A DNA stretch of 64,000 nucleotides from Verrucomicrobiaceae bacterium (GCA_016795465.1 JAEUHK010000131.1:1-64000), one strand, 5' to 3'. Positions 24,346 through 34,171 are shown, counted from the stretch's first letter. Program-made: numbers and translations. The notes: generated by a model not told the origin, from the sequence alone.

Positions 24346-26571
24346 TCAACGCAAGCGATCCAAGGTGAACTTCTCACCTGCGAAGGCACGCTTGACCGGT
24401 TCACCCCAGACTTTGCTGGGGGTGAACTTCCAGTCCTCAAGCATCGGCGGACCGCCGCGTGGGTGGAAGGAAAAGGCGGTCCAGTGGAACTCGTGCTTTT
24501 GGATGAGTCCGAGCATGGCGGGCACCCAGGTGACAGCGTCTTCCTGCCATTCGGCGGGCATCCAGGTGACCTTTTGGACGTCTGCTCCGACCTCACCGAC
24601 GAAGATGGGATGTTTCCCGGCGGCCACGAGCACCTTTTCCTCCCAGCCTTTCTTCCACGGGTAGATGTGGGTGGAGAGGATGATGCCATTGCCATCGCGA
24701 TCATCGAGCATGTGGCCATTGACCATGCCACTGAGATCAAAGGCGTAGTCCAGGCCGCCGACGAGCACGACATTCCGCGCACCGCAGTCGCGCACGGTAT
24801 CGAGCAGCTTCTGCATGCCCACACTCCGGCGTGCGGCGAGGATCTTGGCTTTGTCCTCCGCGCTGATGAAGGCGTCTTCCTCACCGGGCTTCTCTTTTCG
24901 ATTCGGCTCTCCGCCATGCTGCCACACATCCCAGGACATGCCGTGCGGTTCATTGAAGAGATCAAAGAGCACTGCTGGATGATTCTTGAACGCGGGAGCC
25001 GCTGAGGCCCAGAAATCGACGTGCTCCTGTCTCGGCGGACCGAACTGGTGCAGATCGAGCAGGACATACGCACCACGATTCGCCACGAGCGTGACCACAT
25101 CACTCACGAGTTGCCGATAAGCCGCGCCGCCGTCTTTTTGGCTCGAATCCTTGCCGAACCAAAACTTGGGAGCCACGGGAAGACGGATGATATTTGCCTT
25201 CCAGTCCTCCAGGGCGACGAGGCTGGCCTTCATCACGCGCTCTCCCACGGCGATCCATTCCAGGCTGACGATGTTCACGCCTTGCAGCCGCACAGGCTTG
25301 CCATCGGTGGTGAGCACGAGCTTCCCGTCCACATGCAACTCTGATGGCCAGGACTCCCGTTTGGGCTGTTCTGCGAGCACGATGGAGGCGAGCCGGTCTG
25401 CCTCTGCGGCTTTGGCGGCGGCGATGATGGGCTCGGGTTCGATGGGTTTCAAAAGGAAGTCATCGAGGTCAAGCGTGCCGCTCTGCACCTGAAACAGTGA
25501 GGGCATCAGCACCATGGTGATGGCTCCCTCAGGCACGAGGAATCGGCTTTGCTTCTCCACCCAGCCCTGGGAGTCCCGGCGTGTGGCTGCCGGTGATGGA
25601 CTGCCTTTGAGCTTCTTGCCCGCCATGTCCTTGAACTCGATCAAGGTGCGGGCATCAAACCAAGGCTCTTTGCCCGGCTTCAGTCCGGTGACTCGCTGCC
25701 GCCAGGTCAGCTCCAGCGCTCGAGTATCGGCAGGCAGGCCAAATTGATGGTAAAGCATGACCATCTTCCCCGGCTCGGCGGCGTGCAGACGCAGAAAGTG
25801 GCCTCCGTCTTCTTCCAGCCACTGGGTCGTCGTGGTTTCCTTGCCGGGCCAGTTTGCAGGCCAGGGCTTTTTTTTATCAATCGTCTCAAAGCTGCCATTG
25901 GGGATCAAACTGCCGTCCTTGGCCAAGGTCTGCGCGGCAACGCGTTGGCGCTTCTTCGCGTCTGCCTCTTGTTTGGTCCGCAGCGCTGCGGCTTTCGCCT
26001 TGGCCTCCACTTCGAGCGGTGCTGGATCAATCGCGGTGAGAAACCAATCATCGAAATCCAGCGTGCCGCTCTCCACCTGAAACAATGTGGGCATCAGCTC
26101 CAGCGTTTTGGTGCCCTCCGGCACGAGGAACTTCACGGAGCGCGTCTGCCAGCCGTCGGTGTCCTTTGCCAAATTGGGGTGCGGGGGAGCTGGGGTGATC
26201 TTTTGCCCCTGATCGCCCTTCAGGCCCAGCATCAGCCGTGCATCAAACCACGACTGCTTGCCACGTTTGAGCCCCGTGCAGCGCCAGCGCCAGGTAAGCT
26301 CCAATGCCCGCACACTCGGCGGCACGGCCACCTCACGGTAGAGCAGTATCATTTGTCCTGGCTTCTGGGAATGCATGCGGAGGTAGTGTCCGCCGCTTTC
26401 CTTCTCCCAACTCATGCCCTCGACCTGTCTGCCCCAGTGGGCCGGCCATGACTCACCTTCCGCCACCTGTTCCAGATCGCCGTTTTTCAGCACGACATCG
26501 TCACCTGTGGCTGAGTAGGCGTGCAGGAGCGAAAAGGCGGCAAATGCGAGGAAGAAGGTAGTTCTCATCAA
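24346..26571 (-). CDS. Secreted GH5 family (cellulase-like) glycoside hydrolase with duplicated N-terminal beta-sandwich
   Basis: 741 residues with a signal peptide at about 1-23. Two homologous modules at about 27-182 and 222-377 (both with HxLRxH, TWR, WFDAR, FLVPEG and SGTLDxDD) are probable carbohydrate-binding sandwiches joined by an Ala/Lys-rich helical linker. The GH5 barrel spans about 395-735: NIIRLPV, LLDLHQ, FDLFNEPHG (acid/base E541) and IFVGEVGA (nucleophile E660). The enzyme should hydrolyse beta-1,4 glucans or mannans. It is followed by the SGNH hydrolase and PEP-CTERM genes, and transcribed away from a histidine kinase gene 99 bp upstream, which suggests control by that system. 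Confidence 0.88.
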   Translation of the reverse strand: MMRTTFFLAFAAFSLLHAYSATGDDVVLKNGDLEQVAEGESWPAHWGRQVEGMSWEKESGGHYLRMHSQKPGQMILLYREVAVPPSVRALELTWRWRCTGLKRGKQSWFDARLMLGLKGDQGQKITPAPPHPNLAKDTDGWQTRSVKFLVPEGTKTLELMPTLFQVESGTLDFDDWFLTAIDPAPLEVEAKAKAAALRTKQEADAKKRQRVAAQTLAKDGSLIPNGSFETIDKKKPWPANWPGKETTTTQWLEEDGGHFLRLHAAEPGKMVMLYHQFGLPADTRALELTWRQRVTGLKPGKEPWFDARTLIEFKDMAGKKLKGSPSPAATRRDSQGWVEKQSRFLVPEGAITMVLMPSLFQVQSGTLDLDDFLLKPIEPEPIIAAAKAAEADRLASIVLAEQPKRESWPSELHVDGKLVLTTDGKPVRLQGVNIVSLEWIAVGERVMKASLVALEDWKANIIRLPVAPKFWFGKDSSQKDGGAAYRQLVSDVVTLVANRGAYVLLDLHQFGPPRQEHVDFWASAAPAFKNHPAVLFDLFNEPHGMSWDVWQHGGEPNRKEKPGEEDAFISAEDKAKILAARRSVGMQKLLDTVRDCGARNVVLVGGLDYAFDLSGMVNGHMLDDRDGNGIILSTHIYPWKKGWEEKVLVAAGKHPIFVGEVGADVQKVTWMPAEWQEDAVTWVPAMLGLIQKHEFHWTAFSFHPRGGPPMLEDWKFTPSKVWGEPVKRAFAGEKFTLDRLR

Positions 26572-26670
26572 GGAGTCTGCACGAAAGTGACAAGGGCAAC
26601 GGTGTGTTCAATATACCCAAAAGGCCAGTTCCCTTTCGATTTGGATAGATGCACACTACGCACTCACAAA

Positions 26671-28677
26671 ATGTTGTTTCGCCTTCTTGTCCTCATCATT
26701 GCCCTGCACCCGTGGTGCGTGATTGCGCAGGATAGGCTGGCATCGATCGCTGCGATCCGTGCTCTGCCACCCGAGGCTGCCGACCAGTCCATCCCTGCAT
26801 CCATCGAGGCGGTGGTGACCTTCATCAACCCGGGCCGCCTGCTCGTGCATGATGGCCAGGACGGTCTGTATGTGGAGGCGAAGTCCGGGCTGCCTCCCGG
26901 AGTCCGTTTTGGCTCACGGGTGAAGTTGGAAGGGGTGACTGCCAGCGGCGGATTTTCCCCCATCTTGCAGGCGCACGCCATTCAGATGCAAGGAACGAAT
27001 GCCGCCCCCGCACCACTCCAGGTGGACGGCGCGAACTTCCTGGCTCCCACCATGGACTGTCAGTGGGTGGAACTCAACGCCGTCATCACAGGCACGCGGA
27101 CGGCGGGCCATCGGCAGTTGCTCGTCGCGGAGATGGGCGGGTGGCCGTTCATCATTAACTTTCCGGATGATGTGCCCGTGCAGCCGCATCTCGCCGGCCT
27201 TTTGCAAAAGGAAGTGAGCATCCGCGGCACCATCGGCACCGTGTTTAACAGTCAGCGTCAGCTCACCGGCCGCTATCTCTTTGTCCCTGGGCCAGAGCAC
27301 ATCAGCGTCCGCCCCAAAGGCACCAGTGCCGCGAGCAAGCCGCCGCTGCGGGCCGCTCACGAACTCCTCCGCAGCGATGCTGGCACACGCGAGCTCGTGC
27401 GTGTGCGTGGCATCGTCACCGCTGTGGTGAACGACGGCTTCTACCTCCGTGATGAAACAGAAGGACTCTTCGTGAGAGGGCTCTTGCTGCCCACGCTGCA
27501 ACCGGGCAGCAAAGTCGAGTGTAGCGGCGTGGGTGCGCTCGCCCCGTTTCGTCCCGTGCTGCTCGCGAGCGAAGTCAAAGTATCTCAGCAACGGCCTGCT
27601 CCCGAGCCTCACGTGCTGGACCCCAAAGAGAAGCAAGTCGTGCGACATCACGCGAATCTCGTCACCGTGGAAGCCGAGCTTCTCTCCCAGCGCGTGGACG
27701 AGAACCAGGCGCCCGTGCTCCAGTGTCGCGCAGGCAAGTGGGTGTTTGAAGCACGCTTTGCCGATCCCGCACCCTCCACCGTGACACTGCCCTCGAGTGC
27801 GGACCTCGTCCAACTCACCGGCATCTGTGAGTGCACCACCACCGACCCCTTGCCTGCCGACCATCGAGTGGATGCGTTTCACATCATCATGCGAGGTGCC
27901 GCAGACTTCCGGCTGCTCAAGACCGCTCCATGGTGGACACTGCAACGTCTCCTTTACGTCATCGCCGCACTCGCCTCCCTCGCACTCATCTCCTCCATCT
28001 GGATCACCCAGCTTCGTCGGCGCGTGACGGCTCAGGCGGCCACCATCGCACGCGAGGTCGAGCGCACTGCGATCAACGAAGAACGCCAACGCATCGCACG
28101 CGAACTGCACGACACCATTGAGCAAGACCTCTCCGGGCTGGCCATCCAGCTCAGCACGGCCCGTCAGCGCATCCAACGCACTCCAGACCAGGCCGATCAC
28201 TCACTCGCCCTCGCTCAGCAGATGCTGGGACGCTGCCGCGATGAAACTCGCACCTCCATCCGTGACCTCAGAAGCATCGCCCTCGATCAACATGGCCTCA
28301 GCGGTGCGCTGAAGGATATTCTCCAGCCAATCGTCGAGGAAAGCGGTGCTTGTTTTGTTTTGGATGTCACAGGAGATGCGCCCGAACCCACCGGCCTGGT
28401 CGCCATGCAGCTCCTGCGCATTTCCCAGGAAGCCGTGCACAACGCCATTCGCCATGGGAAAGCCACCACCGTGCAAGTGCGGCTCCGTTGCCAAAGCAAA
28501 GACATCACCTTGGAGATCGATGATAACGGCTGCGGCTTTGACACCACCCAAAACGTCCCCCGCGGACATTTTGGCCTGCTCGGCATTCAGGAACGCGCCA
28601 ACAAACTCCAGGCCGCGCTGAAGATCACCAGCCACCTCGGCAAAGGCACCCACATTCAAGTCATTGTCCCCACATGA
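26671..28677 (+). CDS. Membrane sensor histidine kinase, NarX/HisKA_3 type
   Basis: 668 residues from the ATG at 26671, chosen because it opens a signal peptide (MLFRLLVLIIALHPWCVIA). A large extracytoplasmic region (20-420) contains OB-fold-like repeats (RVRGIVTAVVNDGFYLRDET, LVHDGQDGLYVEAKSG). The transmembrane helix is at about 428-447. The dimerisation/phosphoacceptor motif RQRIARELHDTIEQDLSG has the phosphorylated H480. The HATPase_c domain has DNGCGFD and GLLGIQERAN. It phosphorylates the response regulator whose start overlaps its stop (ATGA). The OB-like sensor region is unusual for this class; the ligand is unknown. Confidence 0.88.
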   Translation: MLFRLLVLIIALHPWCVIAQDRLASIAAIRALPPEAADQSIPASIEAVVTFINPGRLLVHDGQDGLYVEAKSGLPPGVRFGSRVKLEGVTASGGFSPILQAHAIQMQGTNAAPAPLQVDGANFLAPTMDCQWVELNAVITGTRTAGHRQLLVAEMGGWPFIINFPDDVPVQPHLAGLLQKEVSIRGTIGTVFNSQRQLTGRYLFVPGPEHISVRPKGTSAASKPPLRAAHELLRSDAGTRELVRVRGIVTAVVNDGFYLRDETEGLFVRGLLLPTLQPGSKVECSGVGALAPFRPVLLASEVKVSQQRPAPEPHVLDPKEKQVVRHHANLVTVEAELLSQRVDENQAPVLQCRAGKWVFEARFADPAPSTVTLPSSADLVQLTGICECTTTDPLPADHRVDAFHIIMRGAADFRLLKTAPWWTLQRLLYVIAALASLALISSIWITQLRRRVTAQAATIAREVERTAINEERQRIARELHDTIEQDLSGLAIQLSTARQRIQRTPDQADHSLALAQQMLGRCRDETRTSIRDLRSIALDQHGLSGALKDILQPIVEESGACFVLDVTGDAPEPTGLVAMQLLRISQEAVHNAIRHGKATTVQVRLRCQSKDITLEIDDNGCGFDTTQNVPRGHFGLLGIQERANKLQAALKITSHLGKGTHIQVIVPT

Positions 28678-29297
28678 GCACACGCATTCTGATCGTTGAC
28701 GACCATGCCATGATGCGATTCGCCCTGGCCGAAGCCATCGCCGTGGAACCCGACCTCACCCTCATCGGAGAAGCCGCCAATGGCCCCGAGGCTCTCGCGC
28801 TCTACAAGCAGCATCAGCCCGACGTCGTCATCATGGACTATCAACTCCCCGGCCCGTCGGGTGCCGAGATCACCGGGCAAATCCTCCATGAGTTCCCCCA
28901 AGCCCGAATCCTGCTGCTCTCCATCTTTGAAGGCGAGGAAGACATCTGGCGTGCCGTCCAGGCAGGCGTGGCAGGCTACATCACCAAATCATCCGAGATC
29001 GCGCAAATGCTCGACGCCGTCCGCCAAGTTGCCGTCGGACAGAACTACTTCCCAGCCGCCGTCGCCGCCAAACTCACCGCCCGCAGCTCTCAAGAGTCAC
29101 TCTCAACGCGAGAACTCCAAATGCTCTCCGAGATCGTCAATGGTCGCAGCAACAAAGAGATCGCCACCCTGCACAAGCTCTCCGAAAGCGCCGTAAAGCT
29201 CTACATCTCCAACATGCTCACCAAACTGGGCGTCCAAGACCGAACCCAAGCCGCCATCCTTGCCGTGAAACGCGGCATCATTCATTTGGAGAGGTGA
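28674..29297 (+). CDS. LuxR/NarL-family response regulator
   Basis: 207 residues. The receiver domain spans 1-120 with acidic residues D9 and D10, phosphoacceptor D55 and K104. The LuxR-type HTH spans about 142-205 (LSTRELQMLSEIVNGRSNKEIATLHKLSESAVKLYISNMLTKLG). It is coupled to the kinase by an ATGA overlap. Because the GH5-SGNH-PEP-CTERM genes are divergent from the pair, they are the likely target; no binding site was identified. Confidence 0.92.
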   Translation: MSTRILIVDDHAMMRFALAEAIAVEPDLTLIGEAANGPEALALYKQHQPDVVIMDYQLPGPSGAEITGQILHEFPQARILLLSIFEGEEDIWRAVQAGVAGYITKSSEIAQMLDAVRQVAVGQNYFPAAVAAKLTARSSQESLSTRELQMLSEIVNGRSNKEIATLHKLSESAVKLYISNMLTKLGVQDRTQAAILAVKRGIIHLER

Positions 29298-29641
29298 ACT
29301 ATAGGCGATGCAGGGAGCATTCGGGGTAGATTAGACATCATGCCTTCTTCGGCCAGGTTCGCCACGATGTCTTCATCCAGCACCAGCCGTCCCCGCGCAT
29401 GGCGGCAGCGTGCGATCAGAATCTCATGCGGCGCGATCAAACAGACCCTGCGCGGAAACTGCACATAATCCATCAGCGTGGGAAACTTCCGCCATGCCGT
29501 GGGGCTCACCTCCTGCATCACCTCCGAAGCCATCTGCCGCGTGGGCACGAGCGGGCGCACAAATTCACGCAACGCCTCCTCATGCTCCACATAGAGCCTG
29601 AGGAAGCGGTCATGTCTGTCGTTCTCCGCAGCGGTCATCAC
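29282..29641 (-). pseudogene. Truncated ECF sigma factor (region 2 only)
   Basis: 119 residues. The N-terminus matches Rhodopirellula/Verrucomicrobium-type ECF sigma factors (DRHDRFLRLYVEHEEALREF, PTRQMASEVMQEV, WRKF, RLVLDEDIVANLAEEG). The sequence then ends in unrelated residues and a stop. Region 4, the -35-binding helix-turn-helix, is absent, and the region-2 core is degenerate. Intact relatives have about 170-180 residues. No FecR partner lies next to it. It overlaps the end of the response-regulator gene by 16 bp on the opposite strand. I read it as a decayed sigma gene. Confidence 0.72.
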
Positions 29642-29716
29642 AAGGAACCCTCCACGAAAACGGCGAGTTGCCGAAAAAAGTTTTCAGGGGGTGGGACTGG
29701 CCGGAGGATGCGGCGC

Positions 29717-32700
29717 TCACGGCCTCGTAATCTTCAGATGCACAAACCTCCGTCCATTCGATCCCGCAGGCATCGTGGCTTTCCATTGCTGGGTCACGCC
29801 GTTGTCGGAGCCGGGGACGAGGGCTTGGGTGACGCCGGCGGTGCTCCAGGTGGTGAAATCATCGCTCCACTCGACGGCATAGGTTACATCCGTGGCCGAT
29901 TTGTTCTTGGTGTAGGTGTATTCGAGGTTCGCGCCGTTGCGGACGGTGGAGTGCGGGGTGCCGTTGCTGGTGTTGGGGTTGGTGGCGCAGGCGTATTCGA
30001 GGAGGTTGAGGAGGCCGTCGTTGTCTTTGTCGGCGGTGTCGGCGTAGATGCCGGTGCTGCTGGTGGTGCCGAACTGGGTCTGCCGCCAGGTGTCGATGGG
30101 GGCGAGGACGTTGACGGTGATGGTGGCGGTGGTGGTTTGACCGCCCAGCCATTGCACGGCCGTGGAGTTCAGCTTGGTGATGTCGGCGGGAGCGAGGGCG
30201 GCATCGAAGACCGCGAGATCGGCGAGGGAGCCGTTGAGCCAGCGGTCTGTCACGCTGGTGGAGCCGGAGCCGCCGAACTTGACGGGCTGGCTGTTGGTGA
30301 TGGCAAGTGCGAAGGCGTTGTCGCTGCCGACGAGCACGCCGTTGTGATACCAACTGATGACGCTGCCGCTGCGCACGACAGTGAAATGATTCCAAGTGCC
30401 AGCAGTCACGCTCGTTTTGCTCAAGCCAATGTCCTGAGTGTTGGCGCTGGTGAAGTTCCGCAGTTCGAGAGTGCTGCCGGTCCCGTAGAAAGCGAGCGTC
30501 AGCGCACTGGGGCCGAAGCTGCCTGAACTGCCTAGCTGCATGACGACATCTTGATTCGTTGCCGTGCTTCGTTTGAACCAACCGGCGATGGTCCAGTCGC
30601 CATTGGCGAGATCCACCTCGGCGGTGTTGAGGCTGCGCTCGACCCGCACGGCTCCAGCGGTGCCGTTTTCGGTGAGGGCGATGCATTTGCTGTAGCCTGC
30701 GAGTGGCGAATCGGTGGCAAAAGTCGCCGCTCCGGTGCCCTGTGCGTTCAGCGTGCCGTTGCGGCCCTGGCCGCTGCTGTCGGTGACATCGCTGTTTTGG
30801 AAGGCGTAGTTCAGGATCGTTCGGTCATCGCGTGTGGTATCGGTGACGGTGTAGGTGAAGCTGGCAGGCCCGCTGTAGCCTGCAGTGGGCGTGAAGCGGG
30901 CGGTGCGACCATCGGCGAGCAACGTGACGGTTCCGTTCGTGCCAGTGCCAGGTTGGAGTTTGAGGCTGGCGAGCGGTGTTTCGACATCGCTGACGAGCGG
31001 TCGCAGGTCGATATCGATAAAAGTGTTCTGCTGCGCACTCATCGTGCTGCCATTGGCCACGGGTGGATAGGCGACATCGATTCGGTGAATGAAGCTGGTG
31101 CGTGAAAGGCCGTTCGCATCGGTGGCGGTGGCTTTGAGGTAATGCGGGCCGCCGGAGAGCGATGGAGTGATGGAGAAAGGGAATGATGTGTCCGTGCCGA
31201 GGAGTGTGGTGCCATCGTAGAAGGCCACACTGGTCACCGCGCCATCGGTGGCGATGGCATCGGCGGTGAGTGTCACGTTACCAGCACGTGAAATGACCGC
31301 GCCGTCCGCCGGTTCGCTGAGGCTGACATCCGGAGGCGTGTGGCCGTAGCTGAGAGCGAGTTGTGGGCGATTCGCAGCCGTCGAGTTTTCCTTGGTGCCG
31401 TAGGTGACAAAGCCATCGGCGGTCTGGGTGGTGCCATACACTTTGAAGGAGACGAGTCCACTTGCTGGCAGGCCGTTGGTCACGTTCGCGCTGCTCGTGG
31501 CGAGCGCGACGGGCGTCCAGGTGCTCAAGATCGCGCCAGCGGCTGGCTTGTTGTTCCAAGTGATGCCGCCAACGCCGGATTCGATCCACGAGTTGTCATC
31601 CACTTTCGCCACGGCATGCACACCCGGAGTGGAGGTGCTCAGGCAGGCCAGATTCAACGTGCCACCGAGCACGATGCCGTTGCCGGTCGGGATGTCGAAC
31701 CGCAGGTAAGCTTCGCGATTGAAGCCCGTGCCGCTCTTTTTCACGGTGAAACTGGTCGCGGTGCCGAAATTGGAGTCCACCGAGGCCGCAGCGTCATACA
31801 CATAGCTGTCGGCCACGGGCGTGAGATTCACCGTTTGCGGTGTGAGCTTGTAAAAGCGGGCGGTGAAGGTCTTTCCAGCCGCACCCGAGGTGTTGACGGT
31901 AAGAGCGATGGTGGGCGTGCTTTGCGTGACCGTGACACCCGCGTCCGCGCTGACGAGCGTTCCGCCATCGAGCGCGATTTGGAGATTGATGCCGACGGTG
32001 TTGAGCTGGGTGGGATCGCTCACGCTCACATCGATGAAGGGACCATCATCGCGCACGAGCACGCTGGCCTTTTTGTTCGAGGTGATGCCGCCGTAGGTGA
32101 AGGTGTTGTCCGTCCAAAAGTTCGCCGCGGTGATGCCGAGCGTGTTTTCACGCACGGCCTGCACGTTGGCGTTGTTGTTGATGACCGTGATGTCCGGTGC
32201 GGCAGCGTAGTGGCCGGTGCGTGCGGCGGTGCGGCCGGGCAGAAGGACGTATTGATAAGTCGTGTTCGTGGGATTGCTGCCGTGCTCAAAGCTCATGCGC
32301 AGGTAGTTCCGCGTGATGGGCGTGGTGGAGCCGTCGCTGTCGATGTCGCTCCACGCGCCGGTGCGGGCCTCGCGCAAGGCTTTGATGGTGGGTGAGGTGG
32401 GAAAGTAGTAACCGATGTCCGAACCGGTCACATGCCCCGCGAGATGCGCCCAACTCGTGCCGCTCATCGTCTCCGTCCAGCCGAGCGCGGTCGATTTCGC
32501 GGTGCCATTCACGGTGAAGGCGTTGTCGCCAGCGGTGTTGATCTTTCGCTGCTCCACCGTGGTCTCGATGGGCCGTGAATCGGTGCTGGTGATGCCCGCG
32601 CCGAGGCAGACGACTTCGTCATCAAACATGAACCACGATTTTTTGCCCGTGAGCGTGACGGCCACACCTTTGAACTGCATGCCTGCGGCTCCATACTTCC

Positions 32701-34171
32701 CCAGCGTGGCTCCACCAACCCACGAATGCGGCGAAAGCGTGCTCTGCCCCTGCGCACGCGGCCCGATGGAGGCCGATTGATGCGGCAGCTTCACATGCGT
32801 GACATCGGCGGTGACACCCGGGAGTCGATAGTGATCCACCGTGGCGTGGTAGGAGTCCGCAAAGGCATTGAGGTCGCCGTTGTAGAGCGTCGTCTGGCCA
32901 TCACCGGTGAACCAGCCCATCAGGTTTTCGCCATTGATGGATTCAAAGTTCGCGATGCGTGTGGAGCACATCGTGAGGCCAAAACCATGACCGGCGCCGA
33001 GGTGAATCACGCGGTCCATCTCCGCAAAGGTGTAGTGTGCGATCAACTCACCTCGCGGAGTGATGCCCGCGTCATTCATGAGTGACTTCGCGAGTTCCAG
33101 CGTGGGCAGGCCGCGACTCGTGGTGAAGTTTCGAGTGTAGTCCTTTTGCGCCCACTCCTTGAGCATGCGCTTCATGCGCAGCGCCTCAGCCGGCGGCGCA
33201 AACTGCGCAATCTGCAAAATGGAGTCCATCATGCCATTGCCATTCGGCGTGGAGCCGGATCGTCCTGCCTCGCGACCGCGCACGAGGTCGAAGACATTGC
33301 CATTGTAAATGATCGGCTCATACGAATCGAAGACCCAGCGGTAAAGATTCGCCTGCGCAGGGTCCGTGATGGCCCAGGTGGAGCCGCTGAGCCAGTTCAT
33401 GATCGGTGCCATGGTGCTGATGAGACTGGAGCCGTAGCCGGCGGTGTAAGGATGGACGTCGTGCTGGATGAAGCTGCCATCCGTGTAGTAGCCGTCGCCT
33501 GTGGTCACATACGGAAAAACCGCGCTGAAGGCATCGCGGCACAGCACCAACTTCGCGCTGCTTTTCACCAAACAGCCACGCACACCGACCACGCGTGCCT
33601 TCCACACCTTGTTCGCCTGCGTCATGTCCGGCGTGGGTGTCTGGAAGTTCACGGCGTTCATGTAGTTCGTGAGCTGCGTGGCCGTGAGCTGATCGTAGAG
33701 CATCACGCAGATGTCCGTGAGCCGCAGCGGCGAGCCGATCTCCCAGTCCCACCAGTTGTCATACTGCACCGTGCTCGCGCCGTAGCGGTTCGCATACATC
33801 CAGTCGAGTCCGCTCACGATGTCCGCCAGCAGTGTGGCATTGCCCTGCAGCGAGCAACCCGGCGTGGCATACGCCTGCGCCATGCCCATCAGCCGCGAGT
33901 AGGTGTTCGTGACGTGAGCCGAGATGGTCGTGCTCGCCAGATCGCTCCACAGAAAGGTCCTCGTGGGCGATTTGTCCATCGAGGTCCAGTTCGTATTCGC
34001 CGCATTGGCGATCGACGTGAGCCTTGAGGCCACATCCGTGTCCAGCGTGTCATACCCGCTGCCGAGGATGATGTCCTTCCACTTGGCCCGCAGCGTGTCG
34101 TATTCGTCCGCATGGACGAAAGTGGCGAGCAGGATCAGCAAAAGGACGATGCGGTGCATTTGGGGGAGCAT
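29717..34171 (-). CDS. Secreted polysaccharide lyase family 8-like protein, multidomain
   Basis: 1484 residues from the ATG at 34171; the ATG at 34159 is equally possible (MHRIVLLLILLATFVHA). The alpha-toroid catalytic region spans about 20-370 with NWWDWEIG (N139-W-W) and H237...Y246 in FIQHDVHPYTAGYG, matching the Asn/His/Tyr triad spacing of hyaluronate/chondroitin/xanthan lyases. VRGREAGRSG supplies the Arg. Beta-sandwich lyase domains follow to about 770. Next come a DNRLRE-type module (DSYVYDAAASVDSNFG), an Ig-like domain, a cadherin-like domain (TLLADGRTARFTPT), a LamG-like lectin fold (GDWTIAGWFKRS, TAGTWNHFTVVRSG), and the shared C-terminal domain (SATDVTYAVEWSDD...RFVHLKITRP). It probably cleaves uronate-containing polysaccharides by beta-elimination. 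Confidence 0.86.
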   Translation of the reverse strand: MLPQMHRIVLLLILLATFVHADEYDTLRAKWKDIILGSGYDTLDTDVASRLTSIANAANTNWTSMDKSPTRTFLWSDLASTTISAHVTNTYSRLMGMAQAYATPGCSLQGNATLLADIVSGLDWMYANRYGASTVQYDNWWDWEIGSPLRLTDICVMLYDQLTATQLTNYMNAVNFQTPTPDMTQANKVWKARVVGVRGCLVKSSAKLVLCRDAFSAVFPYVTTGDGYYTDGSFIQHDVHPYTAGYGSSLISTMAPIMNWLSGSTWAITDPAQANLYRWVFDSYEPIIYNGNVFDLVRGREAGRSGSTPNGNGMMDSILQIAQFAPPAEALRMKRMLKEWAQKDYTRNFTTSRGLPTLELAKSLMNDAGITPRGELIAHYTFAEMDRVIHLGAGHGFGLTMCSTRIANFESINGENLMGWFTGDGQTTLYNGDLNAFADSYHATVDHYRLPGVTADVTHVKLPHQSASIGPRAQGQSTLSPHSWVGGATLGKYGAAGMQFKGVAVTLTGKKSWFMFDDEVVCLGAGITSTDSRPIETTVEQRKINTAGDNAFTVNGTAKSTALGWTETMSGTSWAHLAGHVTGSDIGYYFPTSPTIKALREARTGAWSDIDSDGSTTPITRNYLRMSFEHGSNPTNTTYQYVLLPGRTAARTGHYAAAPDITVINNNANVQAVRENTLGITAANFWTDNTFTYGGITSNKKASVLVRDDGPFIDVSVSDPTQLNTVGINLQIALDGGTLVSADAGVTVTQSTPTIALTVNTSGAAGKTFTARFYKLTPQTVNLTPVADSYVYDAAASVDSNFGTATSFTVKKSGTGFNREAYLRFDIPTGNGIVLGGTLNLACLSTSTPGVHAVAKVDDNSWIESGVGGITWNNKPAAGAILSTWTPVALATSSANVTNGLPASGLVSFKVYGTTQTADGFVTYGTKENSTAANRPQLALSYGHTPPDVSLSEPADGAVISRAGNVTLTADAIATDGAVTSVAFYDGTTLLGTDTSFPFSITPSLSGGPHYLKATATDANGLSRTSFIHRIDVAYPPVANGSTMSAQQNTFIDIDLRPLVSDVETPLASLKLQPGTGTNGTVTLLADGRTARFTPTAGYSGPASFTYTVTDTTRDDRTILNYAFQNSDVTDSSGQGRNGTLNAQGTGAATFATDSPLAGYSKCIALTENGTAGAVRVERSLNTAEVDLANGDWTIAGWFKRSTATNQDVVMQLGSSGSFGPSALTLAFYGTGSTLELRNFTSANTQDIGLSKTSVTAGTWNHFTVVRSGSVISWYHNGVLVGSDNAFALAITNSQPVKFGGSGSTSVTDRWLNGSLADLAVFDAALAPADITKLNSTAVQWLGGQTTTATITVNVLAPIDTWRQTQFGTTSSTGIYADTADKDNDGLLNLLEYACATNPNTSNGTPHSTVRNGANLEYTYTKNKSATDVTYAVEWSDDFTTWSTAGVTQALVPGSDNGVTQQWKATMPAGSNGRRFVHLKITRP

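Noticed and set aside
26914..28200. 428-codon minus-strand frame
   Set aside because: Antisense to the histidine kinase gene.
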